Assembly: GCA_027452245.1 (NCBI GenBank) | Contig: DAIDGW010000241.1 | Coordinates: 1 to 33,305, forward strand | From: Acidobacteriaceae bacterium | GTDB lineage: Bacteria > Acidobacteriota > Terriglobia > Terriglobales > Acidobacteriaceae | Length of the DNA: 33,305 nucleotides | Reading direction: 5' to 3' | Shown: positions 25,071-33,133 of the stretch, piece by piece | How the letters are laid out: each line of letters opens with the position of its first letter | How positions within the stretch are numbered: position 1 is the stretch's first letter | Position numbers and translations under genes: made by a program | The notes under the pieces: model-generated | The model's input: only the letters and a program-made list of their open reading frames with translations | Databases searched by the model: none | What the model was told of the DNA's origin: nothing

Positions 25071-26264
25071 ATGGCGGAATTTGTAGTAAAAATCGCGGAC
25101 GACCGCGGTCATCTGCACCAGCAGGTCGAGCATGGATATTCGGTGGCGGAGGTGCGCGACCGCTTCACCCAGCAGGGCTATCTCGTTTACTGGGTCAAGC
25201 CGCAGGGCCTGCTTTCCGGAGGTATTCGCCGCCGCCGTCGCATCAAGCAGAATGCATTTCTAGTGTTCAACCAGCAATTCCTGACGCTGATCCGGGCCGG
25301 TTTGCCCATCCTGAATTCGCTGGAATTGCTAATCAAGCGCCAGAAAGATGCCCGCCTGCGGCAGGTCTTGGAGAATGTTCGTGATCGCGTCAAGGGCGGA
25401 GAGCTGCTTTCCGACGCCTTCGCCGGGCAGGGGATTATTCCCAAGCTCTATACCACCACGCTGATGGCTGGCGAGAAGAGCGGCAACATCGACGAAGTCC
25501 TGACCCGCTACGTCAACTTCCAGCGTATGGCCATGACGTTTCGGAAAAAGCTATTTGTGTCCCTGATCTATCCCACGCTGCTGGTTTCGGTTGTCCTGAT
25601 CATGGTCATGTTCTTGTTCACCTTCGTCGTGCCGAAATTTGCCGAACTGTTCAACAGCCTGGATGCAAAACTGCCCGCAATTACCGTTTTCATGCTGGCC
25701 GTCGGACAGAACGCGCAGAAATACGCTCCCGCCGGCATCGTGTTGTTGATCATCGGTGGCCTCATTTTCTGGCAATGGCGGCAAACGGATACCGGTGCCG
25801 ACCGCATTGATCGTTTCATTCTGAGCCTGCCGCTGCTGGGTGACATTCGCTTGAAGCACCAGGTCGCTAGCTTCTCGCGCATGCTCTCGACGCTGCTGCA
25901 AGGCGGCCTGCCTCTGGTTCCCTCGATGGAAACCGCCGGGGAATCGATGAGCAGCCGCAAAATTCTGAAAGGCGTGATGCGCGCCGGTACGCGTGTGCGC
26001 GAAGGACAAGGACTGGCTGCCAGCTTGGACGAGCAGCGCATCTTTCCCGATCTCGCCGTCGAAATGATCGAAGTCGGTGAATCCACGGGCGCGCTTCCGG
26101 CCATGTTGAATTCGGTCGCCGAGTTCTACGAAGAAGATGTGCAAACCGCACTCGGCGCCGCCATGGCGCTGATCGAACCGATGATTTTAATCATTATGGC
26201 AATCTTTGTTGGCGGGGTGCTGATCTCTCTGTATTTACCGATCTTCACTCTGGGAGTGCACTAG
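25071..26264 (+). CDS. pilC: PilC/GspF inner-membrane platform protein
   Basis: A 397-residue protein of the type II secretion F family. The N-terminal cytosolic domain starts MAEFVVKIADDRGHLHQQVE. Two homologous T2SSF halves follow: the first has QQFLTLIRAGLPILNSLELL, GGELLSDAF and TTLMAGEKSGNIDEVL, and the second FSRMLSTLLQGGLPLVPSME and VEMIEVGESTGALPAML. Three membrane helices are visible (about 165-190, 220-240, 365-390). It anchors the assembly ATPase at the inner membrane. AGGAAA lies just before the ATG. First gene of the assembly operon. The N-terminal domain is a variant of the usual PilC form. Confidence 0.93.
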   Translation: MAEFVVKIADDRGHLHQQVEHGYSVAEVRDRFTQQGYLVYWVKPQGLLSGGIRRRRRIKQNAFLVFNQQFLTLIRAGLPILNSLELLIKRQKDARLRQVLENVRDRVKGGELLSDAFAGQGIIPKLYTTTLMAGEKSGNIDEVLTRYVNFQRMAMTFRKKLFVSLIYPTLLVSVVLIMVMFLFTFVVPKFAELFNSLDAKLPAITVFMLAVGQNAQKYAPAGIVLLIIGGLIFWQWRQTDTGADRIDRFILSLPLLGDIRLKHQVASFSRMLSTLLQGGLPLVPSMETAGESMSSRKILKGVMRAGTRVREGQGLAASLDEQRIFPDLAVEMIEVGESTGALPAMLNSVAEFYEEDVQTALGAAMALIEPMILIIMAIFVGGVLISLYLPIFTLGVH

Positions 26265-26367
26265 GAGCGATTGAGTAATTGGAAAATTTGGCAAGGGCTG
26301 ATTCGAACGCTCGATTGGCAATTTACCAAATTACAGAATTACACAATTGCGAAGCGGGTTTAATCAA
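26265..26367. other. AT-rich spacer with iterated AATTAC-like repeats
   Basis: Between pilC and pilB is an AT-rich stretch with AATTTGG (26283-26289), later GGCAATTTACCAAATTACAG and AATTACACAATT. These are short iterations of an AATTAC/AAATTACC unit and a possible stem between AATTTGG and CCAAATT. The base composition differs sharply from the neighbours. It may be a small intergenic repeat element; no promoter is clear. Confidence 0.35.
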
Positions 26368-28032
26368 ATGGCAACAGCCGATAAAAAATCGCTTTTCGTG
26401 AACGGGGGCAATGGCGGACCGATCAGCCCGACCGGCAACCCCATCACCGACCTGGAGCGGGCACAGGACGTCGCCCGGCGCTACCGCTGCGAATTCATCG
26501 ATTTGACCGACTTCCAGTTGCATCACGATCTGTTCAAAAAAATTCCCGTCGATCTGATGTTCCGCTACAACTTCGTGCCTCTGGAAGAGACGCAGGACGG
26601 GCGGCTGGCCATCGCCATCGCCGATCCCAGCCAGCTGATGATGATCGATGAGATCGGGCTGCTGCTCAACAAGCGCATCATTACCCGCGTTTCCACACTC
26701 AAGCAGATCTCCGACATCCTCAAGAAGACCGAGCAGTCGCAGCGCGTGCTGGAAGAAGCCAGCGAAGGTTTCACCATCATCCGCGAAGACGAAGCCACCG
26801 GCGCGGAAGAAACCCTGACCATCGACAAGCTGACCGCCGCCGACAGCCCGATCATCCGTCTGGTCGATACCACGATCTTCACCGCTTTGCAGCGGCGCGC
26901 CTCCGACATTCACATTGAAACCCGCGACGACTCCGTCGTCATCAAGTTCCGCATCGACGGCGTTCTGACCCAGGCCATGCCGCCCATCGGCAAGGAACAT
27001 CACTCGACCGTGATCTCGCGTATTAAGGTCATGAGCGAGCTCGATATTTCCGAGCGCCGCGTCCCCCAGGACGGTCGTTTCCGCGTGAAATATAACGGCC
27101 GCGCCATCGACTTCCGCGTCTCCATCATGCCCTCCATTCACGGCGAAGACGCCGTGCTTCGCGTGCTCGATAAAGAGTCAATGAGCGAGAAGTTCCGCAC
27201 TTTGACCCTCGACGTCGTCGGTTTCGCCGAAGACGACCTGCGCCGCTTCCGCCGCTACATCAAAGAACCCTACGGCATGGTGCTGGTTACCGGACCGACC
27301 GGCAGCGGCAAAACCACAACCCTCTACGCCGCGGTGAACGAGATCAAGACCGACGAAGACAAGATCATCACCATCGAAGACCCGGTGGAATATCAATTGC
27401 GCGGCATTACCCAGATTCCGGTCAACGAAAAAAAGGGACTGACCTTCGCCCGCGGCTTGCGTTCCATCTTGCGTCACGATCCCGACAAAATCATGGTCGG
27501 CGAAATCCGTGACGCCGAAACCGCGCAGATCGCCATTCAATCCGCTTTGACCGGGCACCTGGTATTCACCACCGTCCACGCCAACAACGTCGTGGACGTC
27601 ATCGGACGCTTCCTCAACATGGGCGTCGAGCCATACAACTTCGTTTCCGCATTGAACTGCATCCTGGCCCAACGGCTCGTGCGTCTGATTTGCGAGTCTT
27701 GCCGGACGGCCGTGCATTATCCGCCGGATGTTCTCGAGGCCAGTGGACTCGATCCGGCGCAGTGGTCAAAAGTTCCGCTCTATGAAGGTCCTGGCTGCAT
27801 TGAATGCGCCGGTACCGGTTTCCGCGGACGAACCGCCATCCACGAGCTGTTGGATTTAAGCGACCGTATCCGCGAGATGATTCTGGCGAAGAAGCCGACA
27901 TCGGAGATCCGGCGCGCTGCCCGGGAAGAGGGCATGCGCTTCCTGCGCGAGTCAGCGCTCGACAAAGTGCGCCTTGGGCTGACCACTCTGAAAGAGATCA
28001 ACAAGGTCACGTTTATCGAGGCGATGCGATAA
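26368..28032 (+). CDS. pilB: PilB/GspE family pilus assembly ATPase
   Basis: A 554-residue AAA-type secretion ATPase. The N-terminal GspE-N domain (about 25-140) has PITDLERAQDVARRYRCEFI and VPLEETQDGRLAIAIADPSQ. The core has RRASDIHIETRDD (Asp box region), Walker A GPTGSGKTTTLY (about 309-320), Asp box ITIEDPVEYQL, Walker B-like IMVGEIRDAETAQIA and the His box HLVFTTVHANN. A C-terminal zinc-binding CxxC pair is present (Cys442, Cys445, Cys477, Cys480), typical of GspE/PilB and absent from PilT. It powers pilin polymerisation together with PilC. The ATG at 26368 is preferred over an upstream TTG at 26347. No PilT retraction ATPase is encoded in the window. Confidence 0.95.
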   Translation: MATADKKSLFVNGGNGGPISPTGNPITDLERAQDVARRYRCEFIDLTDFQLHHDLFKKIPVDLMFRYNFVPLEETQDGRLAIAIADPSQLMMIDEIGLLLNKRIITRVSTLKQISDILKKTEQSQRVLEEASEGFTIIREDEATGAEETLTIDKLTAADSPIIRLVDTTIFTALQRRASDIHIETRDDSVVIKFRIDGVLTQAMPPIGKEHHSTVISRIKVMSELDISERRVPQDGRFRVKYNGRAIDFRVSIMPSIHGEDAVLRVLDKESMSEKFRTLTLDVVGFAEDDLRRFRRYIKEPYGMVLVTGPTGSGKTTTLYAAVNEIKTDEDKIITIEDPVEYQLRGITQIPVNEKKGLTFARGLRSILRHDPDKIMVGEIRDAETAQIAIQSALTGHLVFTTVHANNVVDVIGRFLNMGVEPYNFVSALNCILAQRLVRLICESCRTAVHYPPDVLEASGLDPAQWSKVPLYEGPGCIECAGTGFRGRTAIHELLDLSDRIREMILAKKPTSEIRRAAREEGMRFLRESALDKVRLGLTTLKEINKVTFIEAMR

Positions 28033-28174
28033 CCCGGCAGGACTTCCCGCCAGATCATCCGTGGGCCATGCACTCGGGAGCCTGGCCGATTCGGCGAAGT
28101 GCCCGTTGAGTTATTGCATTTCTCCGCTACAGCGATTCTGATTTTAGGGCGGCCTTGCGAGGCTTTTGAAAATT

Positions 28175-29068
28175 ATGGGTTCGAAGTCCACCAACAAGCC
28201 GAGATTGGCGTGCGAAATCGCCTCCGACCGGATTCTCGTCGGGCGCCTGGCAGACAACGGCTCTACGATTGAGGCCTGCGCCGCTTATGAACTGGCGCCG
28301 GGCAGCGTCGTTCCCGACCTGGTCGAAGGTAACTTGCGCCAGCCGGAGGTGCTTCGCGCTGGATTGGAATCCGCTCTGAACAGCGTGGCCGTACGCTCTA
28401 AAGATGTCATTGCCATCGTGCCCGATGCCGCCGTCCGCGTGATGCTGCTGGAGTTTGATACGCTTCCGTCGGACGCGGAAGAAGCTGCCGGAGTGATCCG
28501 TTTCCGGATGAAAAAGTCTCTTCCCTTCGATGTCGAGAAGGCAAAACTTTCCTATCACGTGAACAAAACGGCGGAGGGAGTACGGGTAGTCGCGGCCGTT
28601 GCCCTCGCCAATATCGTCGAGGAGTACGAAAAAGCGTTTCGCGATCTGGGTTTCAGCCCGGGCGTCGTGCTGCCCTCCATGCTGGCTGCCCTGGGAGCGG
28701 CCGATGCCAAGCGTCCTACCCTCGTCGTCAAGGTAGATGCGCGCACCACCAGCATCGCCGTCCTGAATGAAGATCAGCTCCGCCTTTTCCGCACCCTCGA
28801 AAATGCGCGCGGTGCCACCATTACAGGCGAACAACTGGCCGAAGAGGTTTACCCCTCGGTAGTCTTTTTCCAGGACACATATCATCTGAACATTGAAAAC
28901 ATCTATGTCGCCGGGATTTCTGAATCCGCCGCGGCGGTGGCCGCATTGCGCGCCCAGACCGAAGCCGAGGTCCATGAACTCGTCGTCTCATCGCAACTGC
29001 AGGAGACCGTCGCCGGCTCTGTTCCCCGCTGGAGAATGGCGGGAGTTGTAGGAGCTCTGATCTCATAG
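28175..29068 (+). CDS. pilM: PilM-like actin-fold protein with altered nucleotide motifs
   Basis: About 297 residues, placed directly before pilN/pilO-like genes. The fold is suggested by PRLACEIASDRILVGRLAD at the N-terminus, SKDVIAIVPDAAVRVMLLEF, EVIRFRMKKSLPFDVEKA-like PilM text (GVIRFRMKKSLPF) and TLVVKVDARTTSIAVLNEDQ. In canonical PilM the two phosphate-binding loops read D-I-G-S-x-S and D-I-G-x-x-x-T; here they are EIAS and VDARTT, so ATP binding may be lost. It is also shorter than the usual about 350 residues. PilM binds the PilN N-terminus and links PilB to the PilNO inner-membrane complex. ATG at 28175 is chosen; TTG at 28166 is an alternative closer to the GAGG. Confidence 0.82.
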   Translation: MGSKSTNKPRLACEIASDRILVGRLADNGSTIEACAAYELAPGSVVPDLVEGNLRQPEVLRAGLESALNSVAVRSKDVIAIVPDAAVRVMLLEFDTLPSDAEEAAGVIRFRMKKSLPFDVEKAKLSYHVNKTAEGVRVVAAVALANIVEEYEKAFRDLGFSPGVVLPSMLAALGAADAKRPTLVVKVDARTTSIAVLNEDQLRLFRTLENARGATITGEQLAEEVYPSVVFFQDTYHLNIENIYVAGISESAAAVAALRAQTEAEVHELVVSSQLQETVAGSVPRWRMAGVVGALIS

Positions 29069-29069
29069 C

Positions 29070-29783
29070 ATGCGCATCGACATTAATCTCGCCAGTCAAC
29101 CGTATGAGGATTCGCAGCAGTTCTGGCTGCGCTGGGGCGGAGCCCTGGGCGCGGTTGCATTACTGACCATCGTGCTCCTGGTTGTCACCGTCGACGGCTG
29201 GTTCAATGCGCGCCGTGATCACAAACAGATGGCCGAACTCCGCGGACAGATCGCAAAATGCCAGGAACAACGGCAGCACGCCGAGCAGATTCTGAACGAA
29301 CCGGTTAACCGCGCCACCCGCGATCAGTCGCAGTTCCTGAATCAGCTCATCGAACGCAAAGCATTCTCCTGGACTCGCGTACTCGAGGCCATGGAAAAAG
29401 TTATGCCGGCGCGCTTGCACCTGGTCTCAATTACGCCTGAACTGGATGATGACAACCAGTTGTACCTGAAGATGGTCGTCGCCGGAGACTCGCGCGATCG
29501 CGGTATCGAACTCGCCAAGCGCATGGAAGACTCGCGCCGGTTCTCGCAAACCTACGTCAGCCAGGAAACTTTGGCTGCCACGCTGGGGGCCACTGGGCCG
29601 GACAAAGAGAAGGACACGGTGAAGTTCAGTATCGACGCCGTATATGTCCCGGAGCCACTTCTTCCCGCGGAAAATTCCGACAAGGAAGATTCGAAAACAG
29701 ATCGCAATTCGCAATCGGCGCCGCCGTCGAACACCGGCACTCAGAACGGCACGAATGAGATCGCGAAACGGAGAAAGCCCTGA
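29070..29783 (+). CDS. pilN: PilN-like inner-membrane alignment protein
   Basis: A 237-residue bitopic protein. The short cytosolic N-terminus MRIDINLASQPYEDS contains the I-N-L-x-x-x-P motif that PilM binds (consensus INLLP). A membrane helix follows (about 27-45, GALGAVALLTIVLLVVTVDG), then a coiled-coil (residues about 50-85) and a small periplasmic alpha-beta domain (KVMPARLHLVSITPELDDDN). The C-terminal 40 residues are polar and low-complexity (Ser, Asp, Asn rich). It starts one base after the pilM stop and shares one base with the pilO start. Confidence 0.88.
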   Translation: MRIDINLASQPYEDSQQFWLRWGGALGAVALLTIVLLVVTVDGWFNARRDHKQMAELRGQIAKCQEQRQHAEQILNEPVNRATRDQSQFLNQLIERKAFSWTRVLEAMEKVMPARLHLVSITPELDDDNQLYLKMVVAGDSRDRGIELAKRMEDSRRFSQTYVSQETLAATLGATGPDKEKDTVKFSIDAVYVPEPLLPAENSDKEDSKTDRNSQSAPPSNTGTQNGTNEIAKRRKP

Positions 29784-30325
29784 TGGCCGACCTGCGACAA
29801 GTGCGGAAACGAGTCAAGATCGCTCTGGGCGTCTTGCTGGGCATCGACGTCATCGCCGGCGCAATTCTGTTCTCTCCGCTGATTGGCTCCACCAGCTCCC
29901 GTCGCCAGGAACTCAACCAGTTGTGGTCGCAGCTTCAGACTCAGACGCACCAGGTAGAACCGCTGAAGCACATGCCGCAGCGCGTCAGCCTGGCCCGGGA
30001 ACAGATCGCGGAGTTTTACAAGCACCGCTTTCCTGCCCAGTATTCCGAGATTCTCACCGAGTTTGGAAAACTCGCGGTCACCAACGGCGTGACCATCGAT
30101 GGAGTCAAGTACACCCCCTCCGAGACCGATATCGATCATCTGGAACTGGTCGAGATGGATGCCGACCTTGCCGGTAACTATGTTTCGGTGGCGAAATTTA
30201 TCAACTCCCTGGAGCGCGACGACATGTTTTTCATCATCAACAGTGTCACGTTAGCAGGGGAGCAGCAGGGAACTGTCAAGCTGAAGATGATCCTGGAAAC
30301 ATATTTGAAATCGGGTTCACAGTGA
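29783..30325 (+). CDS. pilO: PilO-like inner-membrane alignment protein
   Basis: A 180-residue bitopic protein with a cytosolic N-terminus, one membrane helix (about 12-30, IALGVLLGIDVIAGAILFSP), a coiled-coil segment (about 38-70) and a C-terminal ferredoxin-like domain (VTIDGVKYTPSE, VEMDADLAGNYVSVAKFINS, LKMILETYL). This is the PilO/GspM-type layout. It pairs with PilN as a periplasmic heterodimer. ATG overlaps the pilN stop (TGATG) and its own stop overlaps the next start (GTGA), so the genes are translationally coupled. Confidence 0.87.
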   Translation: MADLRQVRKRVKIALGVLLGIDVIAGAILFSPLIGSTSSRRQELNQLWSQLQTQTHQVEPLKHMPQRVSLAREQIAEFYKHRFPAQYSEILTEFGKLAVTNGVTIDGVKYTPSETDIDHLELVEMDADLAGNYVSVAKFINSLERDDMFFIINSVTLAGEQQGTVKLKMILETYLKSGSQ

Positions 30326-30981
30326 ATCTAGGCACCGAAAATAGAAATAAAACGATCGCGGCTGTCGCGCTCGGGGCGCTGGCAGTGATCGTGTTTGTGT
30401 ACGAACTCTGGCCAATGTTTTCGACGCCTTCCAGCCCGGCAAACGCCAGCGCGCCCACATCACTCACCCGCACGTCCGCCGCACATCCCGGCCGCACACG
30501 CCACATGGGTTCCCGTTCCCAGAGCAGAACGGCCGCCAATAAGAAGGCGGCCATACCCACGGACAATCTCGATCCCACTCTGCAGTTGCAGCTTCTCGCC
30601 GCCAGCGAGCAAACCAAGTACGAGGGATCCGGACGAAATATCTTCGTCGCACAGGCGGAATCCGTCGACATTCCACAACCAAAGGCCAGCGGAGTGACCG
30701 ACAAGCCCGGCGTACCCACGGCCGGCGACCCAGTGCAGATTTACCATGCTCCTCCCATTGCCCAGGCCCCGCCCATCCCGTTGAAATTTTTCGGCTTTGC
30801 CAATCAGCCCGGCGAAGCCAAGAAGATTTTCCTCTCGGTCGGCGACGACGTCTTTATTGCCGGCGAAGGCGAAATTGTAGATCGGCGCTACAAGGTTCTA
30901 CGGATTTCCCCCACTTCGGTGCAGATGCAGGATGTAGTCAGCAGTTCTCCGCCGCAGACCATCCCTTTGACCCAGGGGTAA
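30322..30981 (+). CDS. PilP/GspC-like periplasmic protein
   Basis: A 219-residue protein starting at GTG, overlapping pilO by four bases. One membrane helix (about 10-30, IAAVALGALAVIVFVYELW) is followed by a long disordered Ser/Thr/Pro/Ala region, a conserved-looking stretch SGRNIFVAQ, and a C-terminal beta domain (PLKFFGFANQPGEAKKIFLS, VGDDVFIAGEGEIVDRRYKV, LRISPTSVQMQDV). That domain matches the homology region of GspC and PilP, which contacts the N-domain of the outer-membrane secretin. PilP is often a lipoprotein; no lipobox is seen here, so GspC-like membrane anchoring is more likely. Confidence 0.82.
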   Translation: MNLGTENRNKTIAAVALGALAVIVFVYELWPMFSTPSSPANASAPTSLTRTSAAHPGRTRHMGSRSQSRTAANKKAAIPTDNLDPTLQLQLLAASEQTKYEGSGRNIFVAQAESVDIPQPKASGVTDKPGVPTAGDPVQIYHAPPIAQAPPIPLKFFGFANQPGEAKKIFLSVGDDVFIAGEGEIVDRRYKVLRISPTSVQMQDVVSSSPPQTIPLTQG

Positions 30982-30986
30982 GACGC

Positions 30987-32045
30987 ATGCTTGTGAACTC
31001 CAAATTTCGGCGAACCACGGCGCGTAATACCCAGGGCGGCTATATCCTGCTCACACTGCTGCTGATGGTTGCGATGCTGGGATTTGCCTACATCATCACC
31101 ATGACGCTGCCGAAAGTTAAGTTCACCATGCAGCGCGATCAGGAAGAAGAAATGATCCACCGCGGCGTGCAATATACCCGCGCGATCCGACTCTACTACA
31201 AAAAATTCGGCAATTACCCGATGACCCTCGATGCTCTCGAGAACACCAACGAGCTTCGTTTTCTGCGCAAGCGTTATAAAGATCCCATCACCCACAAGGA
31301 TTTCAAAATCCTGCACTACGGGGATGCCCAGATGGGACTCGGCTCTTCTCCTCTGGCTGGCGGCACTCCAGTAAGCCAGATGGCATCCGGCGGATCTCAG
31401 CCCGGCAGCTCGACTTCTTCCAGTTCCTTCGGCTCCTCGAGCTCCTTTGGCTCATCCAGTTCATTCGGATCGTCGAATTCATTCGGCTCTTCCAGTTCCT
31501 TCGGCGGAAGTTCCAGCAGCTTTGGAAGTTCCACTTCCTCCACGGGATCTACCACCGGTCAGAGTTCCACAACCGATTCGTCAACACCGGGCAGCACCGA
31601 TTCCAGCAATTCTTCCGGCGGCAACTCCTCCAGTTCCGGTCCGGGTGGCAGTTCTTCCGGACAGCCCTTCGGTGGAGGCCCCATTGTGGGCGTCGCCAGC
31701 ATCAGCAAAGAAACGACGATCCGCGAATTCAATCACAAACACAAATACAACGAGTGGCAGTTTGCCTACGATCCCACCACCGACCTCGGCGGCATCCCCA
31801 TGACTCCCTACCAGCCGATGCAGACTTCCATGCAGAATGTGAATGGGCAACCGCAGCAGAACAGTTCCAGCCCGTTTGGATCGTCTCCTATGGGTACATC
31901 TCCCATGGGCGGTGGCATGAGTCCCATGGGCGGTGGCATGAGTCCCACCAGCCCGATGGGCGGGTCAGGATTCGGATCTCCGTCGCCCGCGCCTTCCCCC
32001 GCTCCGTCTCCGGCTCCCAGCAGCGGCAGTTCTTCCCAGCAGTAA
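30987..32045 (+). CDS. Pseudopilin-like protein with FG/Ser-rich low-complexity tail
   Basis: A 352-residue protein. The N-terminus RNTQGGYILLTLLLMVAMLG is a prepilin-like hydrophobic helix after Gly-Gly, but mature position +5 is Thr, not Glu, so it is a non-canonical pseudopilin. The globular start (VQYTRAIRLYYKKFGNYPMT followed by LDALENTNELRFLRKRYKDP) resembles GspG/GspK-type pseudopilins. Residues about 145-185 consist of about six GSSSSF units, followed by Ser/Gly/Thr-rich text. Then comes a short ordered block (SKETTIREFNHKHKYNEWQF), a Gln/Met/Gly/Pro tail with MGGGMSP repeats and a PAPS repeat end. It is the last gene of the assembly operon, where a secretin might have been expected. 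Confidence 0.82.
   Translation: MLVNSKFRRTTARNTQGGYILLTLLLMVAMLGFAYIITMTLPKVKFTMQRDQEEEMIHRGVQYTRAIRLYYKKFGNYPMTLDALENTNELRFLRKRYKDPITHKDFKILHYGDAQMGLGSSPLAGGTPVSQMASGGSQPGSSTSSSSFGSSSSFGSSSSFGSSNSFGSSSSFGGSSSSFGSSTSSTGSTTGQSSTTDSSTPGSTDSSNSSGGNSSSSGPGGSSSGQPFGGGPIVGVASISKETTIREFNHKHKYNEWQFAYDPTTDLGGIPMTPYQPMQTSMQNVNGQPQQNSSSPFGSSPMGTSPMGGGMSPMGGGMSPTSPMGGSGFGSPSPAPSPAPSPAPSSGSSSQQ
31413..31532 (+). repeat. 18-bp coding repeats for GSSSSF units
   Basis: Units begin at 31431, 31449, 31467 and 31485, each 18 bases, with a 21-base variant at 31503 and a partial unit before the first. Serine codons vary freely between units (TCC, TCG, AGC, TCA, AGT, TCT) while the protein repeat is kept. The array is therefore old and held by selection on the protein, not a fresh DNA slippage product. 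Confidence 0.75.
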
Positions 32046-32069
32046 TCGCCGACTGATTCGCTGATACAA

Positions 32070-32100
32070 AAAGCAAAAGGCCCCGGCAATTGCCGAGGCC
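32070..32100 (-). terminator. Intrinsic terminator of the erpA-like gene
   Basis: On the minus strand GGCCTCGGCAA pairs with TTGCCGGGGCC (one mismatch), followed by TTTTGCTTTTT, 24 bases after the erpA-like stop. The hairpin (32079-32100) may also slow transcription coming from the assembly operon, but the T-run on the plus-strand side is weak. Confidence 0.75.
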
Positions 32101-32123
32101 ATAAACTTTTCGCCGATTGCGAA

Positions 32124-32483
32124 TTACACCTGGAACGATGATCCGCAACCGCAGGTGCTCTTCACATTCGGATTCTCGAACTTGAAGCCTGCGCCTTCCA
32201 GCGTCTCCACATAATCCACCGTGCAACCGTTCAGGTACATCGCAGACGTGGCGTCCACAAACACCTTCAGGCCATCGACGTCAAGAGTCTTGTCCATCAT
32301 GCCGGCGGCATTCTCGAACTGCATCGAGTACGAGAACCCGGAGCAGCCTCCGCCGACTACGCCGATGCGCAGTCCCGCTGGAGCCGGATTTTGCTGGGCC
32401 ATGATCTCTTTGACTTTCTTCACTGCATTGGCGGTCAGGTTGATCGGGGCCTTCTTTACTTCAGGAACGGTTGTCGTAGCCAT
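32124..32483 (-). CDS. erpA: A-type iron-sulfur carrier (ErpA/IscA/HesB family)
   Basis: A 119-residue protein that carries and inserts Fe-S clusters into target apoproteins. The three conserved Cys are present: Cys47 in GGGCSGFSY, and Cys111 and Cys113 in TCGCGSSF at the C-terminus. The ILTxxAxxKVKE-like start (here INLTANAVKKVKEIMAQQ) and YLNGCTVDYVE are family features. It could feed the MEP-pathway Fe-S enzymes and the radical SAM protein, but it is a general carrier. AAGGAG lies six bases before the ATG, and a clear -10 is upstream. erpA is preferred over iscA because no isc genes are adjacent; the exact subfamily is unsure. Confidence 0.92.
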   Translation of the reverse strand: MATTTVPEVKKAPINLTANAVKKVKEIMAQQNPAPAGLRIGVVGGGCSGFSYSMQFENAAGMMDKTLDVDGLKVFVDATSAMYLNGCTVDYVETLEGAGFKFENPNVKSTCGCGSSFQV

Positions 32484-32512
32484 CGTATCTCCTTGGCTTT
32501 AAAGGTTCTTAA

Positions 32513-32518
32513 ATTATA
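32513..32518 (-). promoter_or_regulatory. -10 hexamer of the erpA-like gene
   Basis: TATAAT on the minus strand, with transcription expected to start near 32506 and a leader of about 22 bases carrying AAGGAG. No convincing -35 at standard spacing; a GTCGGC/GCCGAC hairpin (32536-32551) lies just upstream. Confidence 0.45.
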
Positions 32519-32645
32519 GCAGATGGATTTTCACAGTCGGCCCAAGCCGACCCTACTACGCCATTAGATGAAGAAACTCCCTAAAGGTCGCTACTTGATT
32601 CCCCGGCACTGCGATTTTCATCACTCCACCGCTTCGAAATGGGGC

Positions 32646-32702
32646 TATAATCGTGCCGTTAAGGGCCCTTCCCTGAGCGTGGGTTGGGAGGCACGAGCCC
32701 AC
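32646..32702 (+). promoter_or_regulatory. -10 hexamer and leader hairpin of the small membrane protein gene
   Basis: TATAAT at 32646-32651 is followed by a leader of about 97 bases with a 7-bp stem (GTGGGTT 32679-32685 / AGCCCAC 32696-32702, one G-U pair). No good -35 is seen. The long GC-rich leader before a 91-residue gene may be structured. Confidence 0.35.
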
Positions 32703-32754
32703 ATCGAGAAGCGGGGAGGCCGCTGACACAGGCAGAATCTTGCCGAGGTGGCTT

Positions 32755-33030
32755 ATGACAACGCTCGACATCGTTGCGATCGTTTGCGGTATCTTCGCAG
32801 TCGGTCTGGTCGTCCTCCTCATCTATCGCAGCACGCTAACCATCCACGAAGATGATCAACTCTTCCTCAGTGACGCCAATTCGGCCATGCAGGAAGAGCA
32901 GACCAAGCTGCTCTCGCGGGTGAACCAGCTGCGTATCCCCATCTGGGTCTTCGGCGGGGGAACGGGCCTCTTCACCCTGCTCCTGCTCGGCATGTGGATC
33001 TCGCAGAAGCTGGCCGAAGCCTCACAATGA
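32755..33030 (+). CDS. Small two-helix membrane protein, unknown
   Basis: A 91-residue protein. The ATG is preceded by GAGGT at good spacing, so it is preferred over an in-frame TTG at 32740. Helix 1 (LDIVAIVCGIFAVGLVVLLI) and helix 2 (IPIWVFGGGTGLFTLLLLGMW) flank a polar, partly acidic loop of about 40 residues (TIHEDDQLFLSDANSAMQEEQ) that could form an amphipathic helix. I recognise no family. It stands alone between the divergent erpA-like gene and a convergent surface-protein gene. Confidence 0.7.
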   Translation: MTTLDIVAIVCGIFAVGLVVLLIYRSTLTIHEDDQLFLSDANSAMQEEQTKLLSRVNQLRIPIWVFGGGTGLFTLLLLGMWISQKLAEASQ

Positions 33031-33133
33031 GCTGAGCCCGCTTCGTCCACCGCTCCGGCTCTCCACCCTCCGTGGGATTCGTGTCTCCAGCTGTAAACAA
33101 AATTGCACAAGCAGAATTCAGAAGCAGGGTGTG

